64,000 nucleotides of DNA from Rhizobium tropici CIAT 899. Lineage in GTDB: Bacteria; Pseudomonadota; Alphaproteobacteria; Rhizobiales; Rhizobiaceae. The notes beneath the pieces were generated by a model that saw only the letters and a program-made list of their open reading frames with translations, ran no database searches and was not told the DNA's origin. The stretch lies in the NCBI RefSeq assembly GCF_000330885.1, contig NC_020059.1, positions 1,043,001 through 1,107,000 on the forward strand, given 5' to 3'. A program made the position numbers and the translations under genes. Shown here piece by piece: positions 33,802 to 43,593 of this stretch (positions within the stretch are counted from its first letter, which is position 1; every line of letters starts with the position of its first letter).

Positions 33802-35307
33802 TCAGGTGCCGCAGAAGGTCTGAAGCACCCGTTCCGTCGGCAATGGCGGCTCGGCATAAGGCGCAAAAGCAGGCTGATCCTGGTAAGGAGTTGCAAGCAC
33901 CTTCAGCAACGCTTCGAACAACGAAAAATCACCATCCTCGACCGCCGCCTCGATGGCCTGTTCGATTCGGTGATTGCGGGGGATGAAGGCCGGATTGACC
34001 TTGCGCATCGCCGCCGACCGCGCCGCCGGCGTCTGCGGATCGCGAGCGAGCCGCTCCTGCCAGCGTCCAAGCCATAATGTCGCTGCTTGCGGGTCGTTGA
34101 ACGCGGCGGCGAAATCGGTCACGTCCTCGTCTGCAGCGAGTGCCGCAAGTCGGCGGAAGGTGATGGTAAAATCAGCGCCTTGCTGATGCATCGTCGCCAG
34201 CAGCGACTGGATCAGGTCCAGATCGCCGTCCTCTTCGCTCACAAGCCCGATCTTGGCGCGCATGCCGGCAAGCCAACAGGCCTGAAAGCGTTCGCCATAG
34301 GCTTTGATAACCGTATTTGCCAGATCGATCGCCACATCGACGGAGGGGTCAATCAGCGGGATCAGTGTCTCGCCGAGGCGCGCAAGATTCCATTGGCCGA
34401 TCGCGGGCTGGTTGGCATAGGCATAGCGGCCGGTGCGGTCGATGGACGAGAACACGGTCGCCGGATCATAGGCATCCATGAAGGCGCAGGGACCGAAATC
34501 GATCGTCTCGCCCGAAACGGTCATATTGTCGGTGTTCATCACGCCATGGATGAAGCCGACATGGAGCCAGCGCGCGATCAATGATGCTTGCCGATCGGCC
34601 ACGGCTTCTAGCAGTGCAAGATAAGGGTTCTTGCGGTCTCTGATTTCCGGGTAATGCCTGGCAATGACGTGATCCGCCAGGGTCCGCACGCTCTCCGTAT
34701 CGCCCCGCGCCGCAAAGAACTGGAAGGTGCCGACGCGGATATGGCTTGCCGCCACGCGGGTAAATACCGCACCGGGTAATACTTCCTCGCGATAGACAGG
34801 CTCACCTGATGTCACGGCCGCGAGCGCCCGCGTCGTCGGAATGCCGAGCGCATGCATGGCCTCGCTGACGATATATTCGCGCAGAACCGGGCCAAGTGCG
34901 GCGCGCCCATCGCCGCGGCGAGAAAACGGCGTCGGTCCCGGACCCTTGAGCTGAATGTCTCGGCGCTTGCCGCTGCGATCCTTCACCTCGCCAAGCAGGA
35001 TCGCGCGTCCATCGCCGAGCTGCGGAACGAAATTGCCGAACTGATGTCCGGCATAGGCCATGGCGATCGGCTGCGATCCCGGCAACAGCTCGTTTCCGGA
35101 AAAGATTGCCGCTGCATTTTGCTTCAGCGTCTCCACATCCAGCCCGAGTTCCCGTGCCAGCACCTCGTTGAATTTGATTAGCTGCGGCGCCGTAACCGGC
35201 GTCGGCGCCTGGTCGGCAAAGAACTGCGGCGGCAGGCGCACGTAGCTGTTGTCGAAGGCGATCGGCGGCGCCCGAAGCGCGGTGTCATCGTGAAGAGGAG
35301 AGCTCAT
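33802..35307 (-). CDS. selO: SelO (YdiU) pseudokinase-fold protein adenylyltransferase
   Basis: 501 residues. SelO transfers AMP from ATP to Ser, Thr or Tyr of proteins and is linked to redox stress and glutathionylation. Family hallmarks are present: GHQFGNFVPQLGDGRA near 87-102, LKGPGPTPFSR near 120-130, the catalytic-loop MNTDNM and the metal-binding IDFGPCAF. The C-terminus ends FCGT, with a Cys where animal homologues carry selenocysteine. GGAGC precedes the ATG. It lies alone between unrelated genes on the same strand. Confidence 0.95.
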   Translation of the reverse strand: MSSPLHDDTALRAPPIAFDNSYVRLPPQFFADQAPTPVTAPQLIKFNEVLARELGLDVETLKQNAAAIFSGNELLPGSQPIAMAYAGHQFGNFVPQLGDGRAILLGEVKDRSGKRRDIQLKGPGPTPFSRRGDGRAALGPVLREYIVSEAMHALGIPTTRALAAVTSGEPVYREEVLPGAVFTRVAASHIRVGTFQFFAARGDTESVRTLADHVIARHYPEIRDRKNPYLALLEAVADRQASLIARWLHVGFIHGVMNTDNMTVSGETIDFGPCAFMDAYDPATVFSSIDRTGRYAYANQPAIGQWNLARLGETLIPLIDPSVDVAIDLANTVIKAYGERFQACWLAGMRAKIGLVSEEDGDLDLIQSLLATMHQQGADFTITFRRLAALAADEDVTDFAAAFNDPQAATLWLGRWQERLARDPQTPAARSAAMRKVNPAFIPRNHRIEQAIEAAVEDGDFSLFEALLKVLATPYQDQPAFAPYAEPPLPTERVLQTFCGT

Positions 35308-35376
35308 GCTCCTAAGGTAGGGCCGGTGCGTGGGAGGCGCAAGGCGGATATCGTAATCGGCTTTGCTGTGCCGATT

Positions 35377-35904
35377 TCAACGTCCGCTGTCCTCCAGCTC
35401 CCGTGCCATCTCCGCAAGCTTGCGCACCGTATTGAGATTTCTGGACGTGCCTGCCTTCAAGGCCGGCAGTTTCAGCTTCGAGCGTCCGGAGCCATCTGGG
35501 TAGTGCACATAGATTTCGAGACCGGCGATATGGACCTCTTCGCCGCCGGGTGCGACGAGCTTGGTGAGCGCATCCTCCGGTGCCGCCTCCTGTAGAAAAG
35601 TCACCAGCAGGTAGTTCGGCTTGGCATGCGGGAAGGGCGAATTATCAGCCGCCCTTTCCAGAGCCTCGCGGCTGCGTAGGATCACGCCCGGAGACTTGCC
35701 CATCTTGGCCGCCAGCGCCTTTTCAAGCCGAGCCTGCACCGTTGCCTCATCCTCCCCGGCGCGGAAGACCACATTGCCGCTCTGAATATAGGTGCGCACA
35801 TCCTGAAAGCCGATCTCTTCGCACAGTGCCTTGAGATCGGCCATGGACAGCATGCCGGTGCCGCCGACATTGACGGCACGTAGCAGGGCGACGAAGACGG
35901 TCAT
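35377..35904 (-). CDS. DUF1697 family protein
   Basis: 175 residues. The N-terminus VALLRAVNVGGTGMLSM is the clearest signature of DUF1697, and TYIQSGNVVFRA near 38-49 is the second conserved stretch. The fold is ferredoxin-like and the function is unknown. A late helix-forming stretch ends in ARELEDSGR. GGAGGAAACC precedes the ATG. The gene ends about 70 bases before selO on the same strand and may share a transcript with it. Confidence 0.9.
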   Translation of the reverse strand: MTVFVALLRAVNVGGTGMLSMADLKALCEEIGFQDVRTYIQSGNVVFRAGEDEATVQARLEKALAAKMGKSPGVILRSREALERAADNSPFPHAKPNYLLVTFLQEAAPEDALTKLVAPGGEEVHIAGLEIYVHYPDGSGRSKLKLPALKAGTSRNLNTVRKLAEMARELEDSGR

Positions 35905-35925
35905 GGTTTCCTCCCGCCGTTCCGT

Positions 35926-38019
35926 TTACATCTTTTCAGCGACCTTGACGGCGAAGGCGTATTCGAACGCCACTTCCTCCAGTCGCTGGAAGCGGCCGGA
36001 GGCGCCGCCATGGCCGGCATCCATGTTCGTCTTCAGGAGAATAGGCGCATTGCTGGTGGTTTTCTCACGCAGCTTGGCGACCCATTTGGCCGGTTCCCAA
36101 TAGGTGACGCGCGGGTCGGTGAGGCCACCGAGCGCGAGGATCGGCGGGTAGGGCTTCTCGCCGACATTGTCGTAGGGACTATAGGCGGCGATCTGCTCGT
36201 ACTCTTCCCTGCTCTCGATCGGATTGCCCCATTCAGGCCATTCCGGAGGGGTCAGCGGCAGCGTGTCGTCGAGCATGGTGTTGAGCACGTCGACGAAGGG
36301 CACGGCGGCGATGATGCCGGCGAATTTCTCCGGCGCCATGTTGGCGACGGCGCCCATCAGCATGCCGCCGGCCGATCCGCCTTCGGCGATGATCTTCGCG
36401 TAAGAGGTGAACTTCTGCTGATTCAAATAGTCGGCGGCTGCGATGAAGTCCTTGAAGGTATTGGTCTTCTTTTCCATCTTGCCGTCTTCGTACCAGGCAA
36501 AGCCCTTGTCCTTGCCGCCGCGGATATGGGCGATGGCATAGACGAAGCCGCGATCGGCAAGCGACAGGCAATTGGTGTTGAAACCGGCCGGAATGGTAAC
36601 GCCATAGGCGCCATAACCATAGAGCAGGCAGGGGGCTGAGCCGTCGAGGGGCGTGTCCTTGCGATAAAGCAGCGTTATCGGCACGGTCTCGCCATCCCAA
36701 GCGGGTGCGAAGACACGGCGCGTCACATAGTCTTCCGGATTGTGACCAGAGGGCACTTCCTGCGTTTTCAGCAGAGTGCGCTCGCGCGTCACCATATTGT
36801 AGTCGTAGAGCTGGCTCGGCGTCGTCATCGAGGAGTAGGAGAAGCGGATGACATCCGTATCGTATTCTGCAGCACCCTGCAGGCCGAGCGCATAGGCCTC
36901 CTCTTCGAAGGCGATCGCGTGTTCTTCGCCGGTACGACGGTCGCGGATGATGATGCGCGGCAGGCCGTCCTTGCGCTCCAGCCAGAGGAGATGGCGGGCA
37001 TAGGCGAGATGGCTGAGGATCAGCGTGCCCGGCTTATGCGGCACGACCTCACGCCAGTTTTCCTTGCCTGGGCTCTCCGCCGGCGCTTCCATGATCTTGA
37101 AATCCTTGGCGTCGCCGTCATTGGTGAGAATGTAGAAGACGTCGCCGCCTTCGCTGATCTCATATTCGATCTCGGTTTCGCGCTCGGCCACGATCTTGGG
37201 CTCGGCGGTCAGATCCGAGGTCGGGATGATGCGGTATTCGCTGGTCTCGTGATCGTGGATATCGATGAAGATGTAATCGTCGAGCAGCGAGCCGCCGACG
37301 CCCATGAAGAAGCCCGGATCCTCCTCCTCATAGACGAGCCGATCGTCCGACTGCGGCGTGCCGATGATGTGATGGAAGATCTTCGAGGGGCGGTGGTTCT
37401 CGTCCTGCAGCGTATAGAAGAAGCTCTTGCCGTCGGGCGCCCAGACGGCGTCGCCGCCGGTATTCTCGATCACGTCGGGCAGATCTGCGCCGGTCTCGAA
37501 ATTGCGGATCTTCAGCGTGAAATATTCAGAACCCTTGTCGTCATAGCCCCAGATGCCGAAGCTGTGATCGGAGGAATGATCGAGGCCGGAGAGGCGGAAA
37601 TAGGATTTTCCTTCATTCTCCTTGTCGCCGTTCAGCAGCGGCTTGCGTTCGCCGCCGTTGCGCGGCTCGCGGAAGAAATGGGGCTGCTCGCCGCCGGTAA
37701 CGAAAAGTGTGCCGTAGGCATAGGGACCGTCCTTCATCGGTATCGAGCTGTCGTCTTCCTTGATGCGACCCTTCATTTCGCCGAAGAGAACCTTCTGCAG
37801 CTCCTTCGTATCCGCCATCGCGGCGTTCATGTAGGCGTTCTCCGCCTCCAGATGCGACCGGATTTCCGGCGCCAGGATCGATGGGTCCTTGAACATGGCC
37901 TGCCAGTTATCGGCCCGCAGCCAGGCATAGTCGTCGGTGCGGGTAATGCCGTGACGCGTATCCGTAAACGGCTTCTTCGGAGCGGCAGGCGGGGTGGGAA
38001 GATTCTTGAAAACTGACAC
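35926..38019 (-). CDS. ptrB: Oligopeptidase B (prolyl oligopeptidase family, S9A)
   Basis: 697 residues from a GTG at 38019, close to the 686 of the E. coli enzyme; the reading frame extends upstream but only with unlike sequence. It cleaves short peptides after basic residues. The N-terminal beta-propeller is followed by the alpha/beta-hydrolase domain with Ser549 in GGSAGG, Asp635 in GLTDPRV and His670 in DAGHGG. No signal peptide, so cytosolic. The start is uncertain; an ATG at 38121 is an alternative. Confidence 0.92.
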   Translation of the reverse strand: MSVFKNLPTPPAAPKKPFTDTRHGITRTDDYAWLRADNWQAMFKDPSILAPEIRSHLEAENAYMNAAMADTKELQKVLFGEMKGRIKEDDSSIPMKDGPYAYGTLFVTGGEQPHFFREPRNGGERKPLLNGDKENEGKSYFRLSGLDHSSDHSFGIWGYDDKGSEYFTLKIRNFETGADLPDVIENTGGDAVWAPDGKSFFYTLQDENHRPSKIFHHIIGTPQSDDRLVYEEEDPGFFMGVGGSLLDDYIFIDIHDHETSEYRIIPTSDLTAEPKIVAERETEIEYEISEGGDVFYILTNDGDAKDFKIMEAPAESPGKENWREVVPHKPGTLILSHLAYARHLLWLERKDGLPRIIIRDRRTGEEHAIAFEEEAYALGLQGAAEYDTDVIRFSYSSMTTPSQLYDYNMVTRERTLLKTQEVPSGHNPEDYVTRRVFAPAWDGETVPITLLYRKDTPLDGSAPCLLYGYGAYGVTIPAGFNTNCLSLADRGFVYAIAHIRGGKDKGFAWYEDGKMEKKTNTFKDFIAAADYLNQQKFTSYAKIIAEGGSAGGMLMGAVANMAPEKFAGIIAAVPFVDVLNTMLDDTLPLTPPEWPEWGNPIESREEYEQIAAYSPYDNVGEKPYPPILALGGLTDPRVTYWEPAKWVAKLREKTTSNAPILLKTNMDAGHGGASGRFQRLEEVAFEYAFAVKVAEKM

Positions 38020-38302
38020 GAGGGGCGCTTTCTCTGGAGTGAAAGTCGGATGTGAAGTGAAGAGAGAAATAGAGGGCGGCGACGTGAGGTTCAAGCGGCA
38101 AGTCTGTTCCTCAAGCTCCATGCAAGCAGCCGATCTTAGTCTCCCTCCAATTGGCAGCTTGCGGGAGACCGCATCGGCGCTGCCTTGATGAGACCACATT
38201 CTTTCTCGAAGTCGGCATACAGTGCGTCGACACGAAGGCGGTCAGCCTTCTCCGATGGAGCGAACGCACTCAAATCCAAAACAATGCAAGGGACCGGTCT
38301 TC

Positions 38303-38692
38303 ATGCTGAAACTCTTCGCCATCCTGCTTCCATTGGCCAGTATCGCCACCTCCGCCTTCGCCGTCGATGCGGCTATCAAGAAGCAGTTGGAGAAGCTCGA
38401 TCCCTCGGAACGAATGGAGCAGGCGTGCGACGCAGAGGCCATGAAGCGGATCGGCACGGACAAGACGGGTTTCAAGCCGGACAAGGTGATTGCCTATACA
38501 TTCGGCGATCCGGATATGCAGCCGGATGCCATGAATGCGCCCGGCGCCGTCTTTCGCAGCAAGGGTGACTGGTATCATCTCTCATATACGTGCGTGACCG
38601 GGCCGCAGCATATTCATGTCCGCGATCTGAGCTATCAGATCGGCGACAAGGTTCCGCGCGACGCCTGGCAGGAGCATTATCTCTACGACTGA
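38303..38692 (+). CDS. DUF930 family secreted protein
   Basis: 129 residues with a signal peptide of about 20 (MLKLFAILLPLASIATSAFA). The mature part has the DUF930 pattern LEKLDPSERMEQACDAEAM, then YTFGDP and a final Cys-containing strand (YHLSYTC). Two cysteines could form a disulfide in the periplasm. The function is unknown. The ribosome site is weak. The gene is divergent from ptrB, and the ATG at 38303 is chosen for the signal peptide. Confidence 0.85.
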   Translation: MLKLFAILLPLASIATSAFAVDAAIKKQLEKLDPSERMEQACDAEAMKRIGTDKTGFKPDKVIAYTFGDPDMQPDAMNAPGAVFRSKGDWYHLSYTCVTGPQHIHVRDLSYQIGDKVPRDAWQEHYLYD

Positions 38693-38767
38693 GCGCTCTG
38701 AGCTGTCCCGGAGACGAGATTATGGGCGACAGGTCTGTCCGACCAGCTTATCCGAGGTCTCACGGGC

Positions 38768-39100
38768 CTATCGCCGTTTCAGCGCTTCCACGCGGGTAAG
38801 CTCCGACAATATGTGGTCCTGCACATCGGCCGGCTGCCGGCAGACGGCATCCGTCAGGTCGCGTAGTGTCGCCCTGAGGCTGTGAAGCTGGTCCACAAGA
38901 TCCATGACGACATCGACGCCCGGCTCATTGACGCCCATCGCGCTGCTGAGATCGAGGATGAGCCGGCCGCGCGCAATGTCGGCGTCACGGAAGTTGCGGC
39001 CCTGATCGGTGACTTCAGGCACCACCCAGCCCTGAGATATCCAGATTTCCAGAACCGTGGTTTCGATCCGGAGGTGAAGTCGAAACTCGTTCTCGTTCAT
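38768..39100 (-). CDS. cbpM: CbpM, modulator of CbpA
   Basis: 110 residues. CbpM binds the J domain of CbpA and blocks its DnaK activation and DNA binding. The MerR-like fold start (LRIETTVLEIWISQGWVVP) and the length match the family. GGAGG precedes the ATG, three bases after the stop of cbpA, so the two are one operon. Overall conservation to well-studied members is modest. Confidence 0.85.
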   Translation of the reverse strand: MNENEFRLHLRIETTVLEIWISQGWVVPEVTDQGRNFRDADIARGRLILDLSSAMGVNEPGVDVVMDLVDQLHSLRATLRDLTDAVCRQPADVQDHILSELTRVEALKRR

Positions 39101-39103
39101 CGC

Positions 39104-40015
39104 TTATCCTCCCATGGTCTTTCTGGGATCTTGTGCCTTGCCTGCCTCCCATTCGGAAACGAAGCGCGTCAGTTCGGGATCCGGCGCATCCGGAAGGACG
39201 ATCTTCAGCGAGACATAGGCATCGCCACTGTCTTTGCCGCGCACAGGCGCGCCCTTGCCCTTCAAACGCAGCACCTTGCCCGTATTGGAGTTCGGCGGCA
39301 GCGTGACGGTGACAGCTCCGGACGGCGTCGGGACGCGAATCTTGCCGCCGAGCACAGCTTCGGCCAGCGAAATCGGCACTTCCATTCTGATATCGTCGCC
39401 GTCGCGGGTATAGAAGCGGTGTGGGCGTACATGCACCGCAATCAGCGCATCTCCTGGCTTGCCACCGTTGAAGCCTGGATCACCCTTGCCCTTCAGCCGA
39501 AGCGTTTGCCCGTCGCGCGTTCCCGGTGGGATTTGAACGTCGAGGGCAGGCCCGTCCGGCAGGCTGATCTGCTTCTTGGCGCCGTTGATGGCGTCGAGAA
39601 AATCGACTTCCATCGTATAGTGACGGTCTTGACCCTGCATTTGCGATTGGCCCCGGCTGCGCCGCGAGAAGAAGCTGGAAAATATATCGTCGGCATCGCC
39701 AAAATCGGCAAAGCCGCCCGCATTCTGATAGCGGCCGCGCTGGCCCTCCTGCGCTGCATAATCGCGGTAGTAGTTGCGCGGCGCCTGTTCGGCACCGCTG
39801 CTGTCGATTTCGCCGCGGTCGAATCGCGCACGCTTCTCCTCGTCGCCGAGGATGCCGTAGGCTGAGGAGACCTCCTTGAACTTGTCCTCGGCTTGCTTGT
39901 CGCCGGGGTTGAGGTCTGGATGCAGCTTCTTGGCAAGCTTGCGATAGGCGCTTTGAATATCCTTTTGCGGGGCGTCCCGCTTTACGCCCAAAACTTCATA
40001 GGGATCGCGACTCAT
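39104..40015 (-). CDS. cbpA: CbpA/DnaJ-type co-chaperone
   Basis: 303 residues. J domain at 1-70 with the HPD motif at 32-34, a glycine/phenylalanine-poor linker, and two DnaJ C-terminal beta domains (FLDAINGAKK and ISLAEAVLGGKIRVPTP). It lacks the zinc fingers of DnaJ, as CbpA does. It stimulates DnaK and can bind DNA non-specifically. The immediately following cbpM confirms the identity. Confidence 0.93.
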   Translation of the reverse strand: MSRDPYEVLGVKRDAPQKDIQSAYRKLAKKLHPDLNPGDKQAEDKFKEVSSAYGILGDEEKRARFDRGEIDSSGAEQAPRNYYRDYAAQEGQRGRYQNAGGFADFGDADDIFSSFFSRRSRGQSQMQGQDRHYTMEVDFLDAINGAKKQISLPDGPALDVQIPPGTRDGQTLRLKGKGDPGFNGGKPGDALIAVHVRPHRFYTRDGDDIRMEVPISLAEAVLGGKIRVPTPSGAVTVTLPPNSNTGKVLRLKGKGAPVRGKDSGDAYVSLKIVLPDAPDPELTRFVSEWEAGKAQDPRKTMGG

Positions 40016-40266
40016 GCATGTCTCTCTTTGGGAGCACGGAAAAATACGCAGATAGTGTCACGCCAATCTCATATCAATCGTAGCATAGACACGATGAGGT
40101 TGAAGCCAGTTTCACGCCTGATGCATTTCCGATGTGAAATGGCATAATGCCGCCGGTCCGCCATATTTCCGGCGTGTTGCCGGATGATGGCGGGCATTGC
40201 GGCTGGGAATGGCATCATCTTCCTGCCGCCAGATTTCGTTTGCTTGATCGATCCGGTGGCCGCCTG

Positions 40267-41058
40267 ATGAAACGCCTTTTGCTGACATCCATGCTCTTGT
40301 TTGCCGCAAAGCTTGCGTTTGCCGCCCAGCCGGAACAGCCGCCTGCCGGTTGGCCGCAATTGCCGCCGAAGGCCCCGGTTTCGAAGGTCAAGCTCGTCGA
40401 GCCACATCTGCACGTCGATCGTGCCGGTAAGGGCACACCTCGCATTGCGCTTACCTTCGATGCCTGCATGGGCAAGACGGATCCGCGCATCTTGAGCACG
40501 CTCGTCGATCAGCGCATCCCGGCAACCATCTTCGTCACCGCGCGCTGGCTTCGGACCAATCCGGACGCTTTGAAGGTTTTCCTTGCCCATCCCGATCTCT
40601 TCGAACTGGAAAACCACGGGCAGAATCATATCCCGGCTGTCGATGTACCGACCAAGGTCTATGGCATTGCCGCCGCCGGTTCTCCGCAGGCGGTTGCCCA
40701 GGAAGTTCAGGGCGGCGCCGATGCGATGACTGCCGCAGGCATCCCGCAGCCGCGCTGGTTTCGCGGTGCGACCGCAAAATACACGCCCGCCGCCATCATG
40801 CAGATTCGCGGCATGGGCTATCGGATTGCCGGCTATTCCGTGAATGGCGACAGTGGGTCGCTGCTGCCGGCCAAGATGGTGGAAAAGCAATATGCCTCCG
40901 CGAGGGATGGCGATGTCATCATCTCTCATATCAATCAGCCGACGCACGCGGCGGGTGAGGGGGTAGCGGCCAGCATCCTAGCGCTAAAGGCAAAGGGCGT
41001 TAATTTCGTTCGCCTGCAGGATATCGCTGAAAAGGGCGATGACGACACGACGAACTGA
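40267..41058 (+). CDS. Polysaccharide deacetylase family protein
   Basis: 263 residues with a signal peptide (MKRLLLTSMLLFAAKLAFA). NodB-homology domain: the first motif reads TFDAC, keeping one catalytic Asp, and the zinc-binding HGQNH is the second motif. ATAKYTP and IISHINQP form the later active-site stretches. It should remove acetyl groups from peptidoglycan or another polysaccharide in the envelope. The ATG has a weak ribosome site. Confidence 0.88.
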   Translation: MKRLLLTSMLLFAAKLAFAAQPEQPPAGWPQLPPKAPVSKVKLVEPHLHVDRAGKGTPRIALTFDACMGKTDPRILSTLVDQRIPATIFVTARWLRTNPDALKVFLAHPDLFELENHGQNHIPAVDVPTKVYGIAAAGSPQAVAQEVQGGADAMTAAGIPQPRWFRGATAKYTPAAIMQIRGMGYRIAGYSVNGDSGSLLPAKMVEKQYASARDGDVIISHINQPTHAAGEGVAASILALKAKGVNFVRLQDIAEKGDDDTTN

Positions 41059-41069
41059 TCGCCAGATCA

Positions 41070-41135
41070 GCCGGAATATTTCCGGGTACAGCGTGCGGCA
41101 CTTTTCCGTGCGGGGCGACAAAAGACAATGCTCTA
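41070..41135. repeat. Degenerate dispersed repeat
   Basis: GGAATATTTCC, CACTTTTCCGTG and AATGCTCT segments match parts of the repeats at 11646 and 16246 but the arms are diverged. It separates the convergent deacetylase and AI-2E transporter genes. Confidence 0.4.
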
Positions 41136-42302
41136 ACCCGGCAATTGCGGCTGGGCTTTTTCCTCGATGAAAAGCTCGTCGATGACGGTCATGACGATCA
41201 GAGACAGCGGCAGGGCCAGCATGGCGCCGACCGCGCCCCACATCCATGTCCAGAAGATAATGGCAAGGAAGACGACAAAGGGATTGAGCTCCAATTGGCG
41301 TCCCATGACCGCGGGAAAGACGAGGTTTTCCACGGCCATATGCACCCCGAAGAAAGCTATGGCCGGTGCCAGACCGAAAATGATGTCCGAATGGGTGACG
41401 ATGCCTGCGATTGCGAGCGAGAGCGTCATCGCGGTGACGCCAAGGAACGGGATGAAGCTGGATACGAAGGCGAAAACGCCCCAGAGAATCGGCATGCCCA
41501 TGCCGCCGACATAGGCGATCACAGTCATCGCCACGCCTATTCCGACATAGATCAACGAAGCGGTCGCGAAGTAAAAGCCCAGTACCCGCTCCACGGCATT
41601 GATGATGCGGATCGCAGCGAGGCGAGATGCTCTCGTGGAAAAGGTCATGATGATCGTCTTGCGCAAGCTCACCCTACCGGCGAGGAACAGCAGCAAGGCA
41701 GCAAAGAAGATCAGGATCTGTACTATTGCGGGCGTGAGGCTCGTGGATACGAGATGCAGCACATTGCCGCTGTTTTCGAGCACGGTGCTGATCGAGACAG
41801 GGCTGCCCTGAAATGTTTCGGACGAGATATGCAGCCATTTGAAACGGCCGAGATAGGGCATCAGCCGGTCGGAGGTCCGTTGGACGAAATCGGGCAGCTC
41901 TTGCGCGAGCGTGGCCACAGGTCCGGCAAGCGCATTGACAATGAGGAAGATAACCAGTGCGACGCCCGATGAAAGGAGGACAGCGTTCAAAACGCGAGGC
42001 ACGCCAAGCTTGCTGAGCTTTTCTGCCGCAAGTCCAAGAATCATGCCGACGACGACCGCCAGCGTCACCGGAATGAGGATCAGCGACATCATGTAGACGC
42101 CCGCCAAGGCGAACATGAGGAAGATGCCTATGGTCGCCCAGGAGGCGGCGACATCAAGCCTGCCGCGCCGCGAGCCATGGGACATGTCGAAAATACTGTC
42201 CTCGCCGCCGTCATCGTCGGATGCATTGCGTTCCGCGTCGGGCCTGCCTTCGCGTACAATTGTTGCTTCCGATCGCTGCGTGACGATTTTATCGACTTCC
42301 AT
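41133..42302 (-). CDS. AI-2E family transporter (PerM/YdiK-like)
   Basis: 389 residues with about eight predicted membrane helices after an acidic N-terminal tail of 45 residues. The paired Pro- and Gly-rich helices near the middle (YVGGMGMPILWGVFAF) and the late FVVFLAIIFWTWMWGA helix match the family. Members export AI-2 or act as Na+(Li+)/H+ antiporters; the substrate here is unknown. No luxS or lsr genes are in the window. The ATG lies in CTTCCATG context. Confidence 0.88.
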   Translation of the reverse strand: MEVDKIVTQRSEATIVREGRPDAERNASDDDGGEDSIFDMSHGSRRGRLDVAASWATIGIFLMFALAGVYMMSLILIPVTLAVVVGMILGLAAEKLSKLGVPRVLNAVLLSSGVALVIFLIVNALAGPVATLAQELPDFVQRTSDRLMPYLGRFKWLHISSETFQGSPVSISTVLENSGNVLHLVSTSLTPAIVQILIFFAALLLFLAGRVSLRKTIIMTFSTRASRLAAIRIINAVERVLGFYFATASLIYVGIGVAMTVIAYVGGMGMPILWGVFAFVSSFIPFLGVTAMTLSLAIAGIVTHSDIIFGLAPAIAFFGVHMAVENLVFPAVMGRQLELNPFVVFLAIIFWTWMWGAVGAMLALPLSLIVMTVIDELFIEEKAQPQLPG

Positions 42303-42403
42303 GCCCTGCGGGTTCCTGAAGGCACGATCGCCTCGCTATTCAAACGCGGAAAGGCTCGTTCCGGTTCCGTAACGGGCATGAAGCGATAGCGAATAGAAGC
42401 AAA

Positions 42404-43270
42404 TCAGGCGATCAGGTTCAGCCCAATGCCCCAGGGGTCGCGCAGCGATATGCCGCCATCACGTTTCTCGGTCTTGATTTCGTGCTTCTCCAGAGCCGCT
42501 GCTGCCTTGTCGAGCGCAGCTTTGTCGTTGAACCGTAGCGTATAGTCGGAAAGGCCGGTCATATGTTCGCTGCGCACGCCGGCGCCCCGGCTGTTCCAGG
42601 TATTGGCGCCGAGATGATGGTGGTAGCCGCCGGTGGCAAGGAAGGTCGCACCCGGATAGCGCGCCGCCATGACCTTCATGCCCAGCACGTCGCGATAGAA
42701 GGCGTTCGCTTCGGCCACGTCGCCGACCTGCAGGTGGATGTGGCCGATGGCGGAGCCCTCAGCCATGCCGTCCCAGTGATCCTGCGGGGCGCTTTCGTAG
42801 AGCTTCTGGAGATCGAGCCGGAGCGTGGCCATCTCGACCGTGCCGTCATCGTGAAATGTCCACTGCTCATGCGGCCGGTCGGCATAGATTTCGATGCCGT
42901 TGCCTTCCGGGTCGGACAGGTAGATGGCTTCACTGACGATATGGTCCGAAGCGCCTTCCAGCACGACATTGTTTTGGGCGGCATGGCGAAGCCAGCGCGC
43001 CAGCTCGACGCGGCTCGGCATCAGGAAGGCGGTGTGGAACAGGCCCGCGGCCGTTGTCGGCGCACGCGTCGCGGCCCGATCCGTCGTCAGCGTCAGAAGG
43101 GGATGACCGGCGACGCCCAGAACCTCGCCGCTTGCCGTCTTCTCGATGACCTTCAGGCCAAGCATATCCTGGTAGAAGCGCGACACGAGCGGCAGATCGG
43201 TAACGACAAGATGGGACCCGCCGACATAGGCAGGACGGGTCAAGGCGTAGGAGGGGGCGGCTTCGGTCAT
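42404..43270 (-). CDS. VOC-family catechol 2,3-dioxygenase-like protein (CatE-type)
   Basis: 288 residues in two glyoxalase-like modules (about 15-130 and 155-288). Each starts with a characteristic strand and DMLGLKVI / DVLGMKVM helix. The Fe(II) ligands of extradiol dioxygenases may be met by the second-module His residues (GHIHLQVGD, YHHHLG) and Glu near the end of the first module (IEIY). The ATG at 43270 is preferred because MTEAAPSYALTRPAYVGG matches the family start. The substrate is unknown. Confidence 0.88.
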   Translation of the reverse strand: MTEAAPSYALTRPAYVGGSHLVVTDLPLVSRFYQDMLGLKVIEKTASGEVLGVAGHPLLTLTTDRAATRAPTTAAGLFHTAFLMPSRVELARWLRHAAQNNVVLEGASDHIVSEAIYLSDPEGNGIEIYADRPHEQWTFHDDGTVEMATLRLDLQKLYESAPQDHWDGMAEGSAIGHIHLQVGDVAEANAFYRDVLGMKVMAARYPGATFLATGGYHHHLGANTWNSRGAGVRSEHMTGLSDYTLRFNDKAALDKAAAALEKHEIKTEKRDGGISLRDPWGIGLNLIA

Positions 43271-43593
43271 GGGGTGAGTTCCAACTTCGATAATCTTGAA
43301 AAAGGCAACCGGCGTCGGCGGCAATGGCCGCTAGCGGCGGGCAGGAGGGTTTCGCCGGTTGATATGCCTCTTTGATCCCCTGGCCCGCTGTACTTGCACA
43401 TTCATATGGCGGATTTCGATTGTTCACAGAAGGCCATAAATTGCGGATTGAGCGTTCGCTTTCCATTGACGGGTGATGGGCAGGCCTGCGGCAGCCATTC
43501 ACGAAGATTGATCGATGCGCGCGTTTGGCGCAGTTGCGTCCTCTTCACTCCGGTGCAAGGATCGACGCGCTACGGAAAAGGGAACCGGATGAA
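43271..43593. other. 323-base intergenic region
   Basis: Between the divergent dioxygenase-like and hemolysin III genes. I see no repeat, RNA motif or coding frame that I would support. The region near 43430-43470 is AT-richer and may hold promoters. Confidence 0.4.

Noticed and set aside
36742..38016. Plus-strand frame of 424 codons opposite ptrB
   Set aside because: Antisense shadow; the oligopeptidase catalytic triad on the other strand is decisive.
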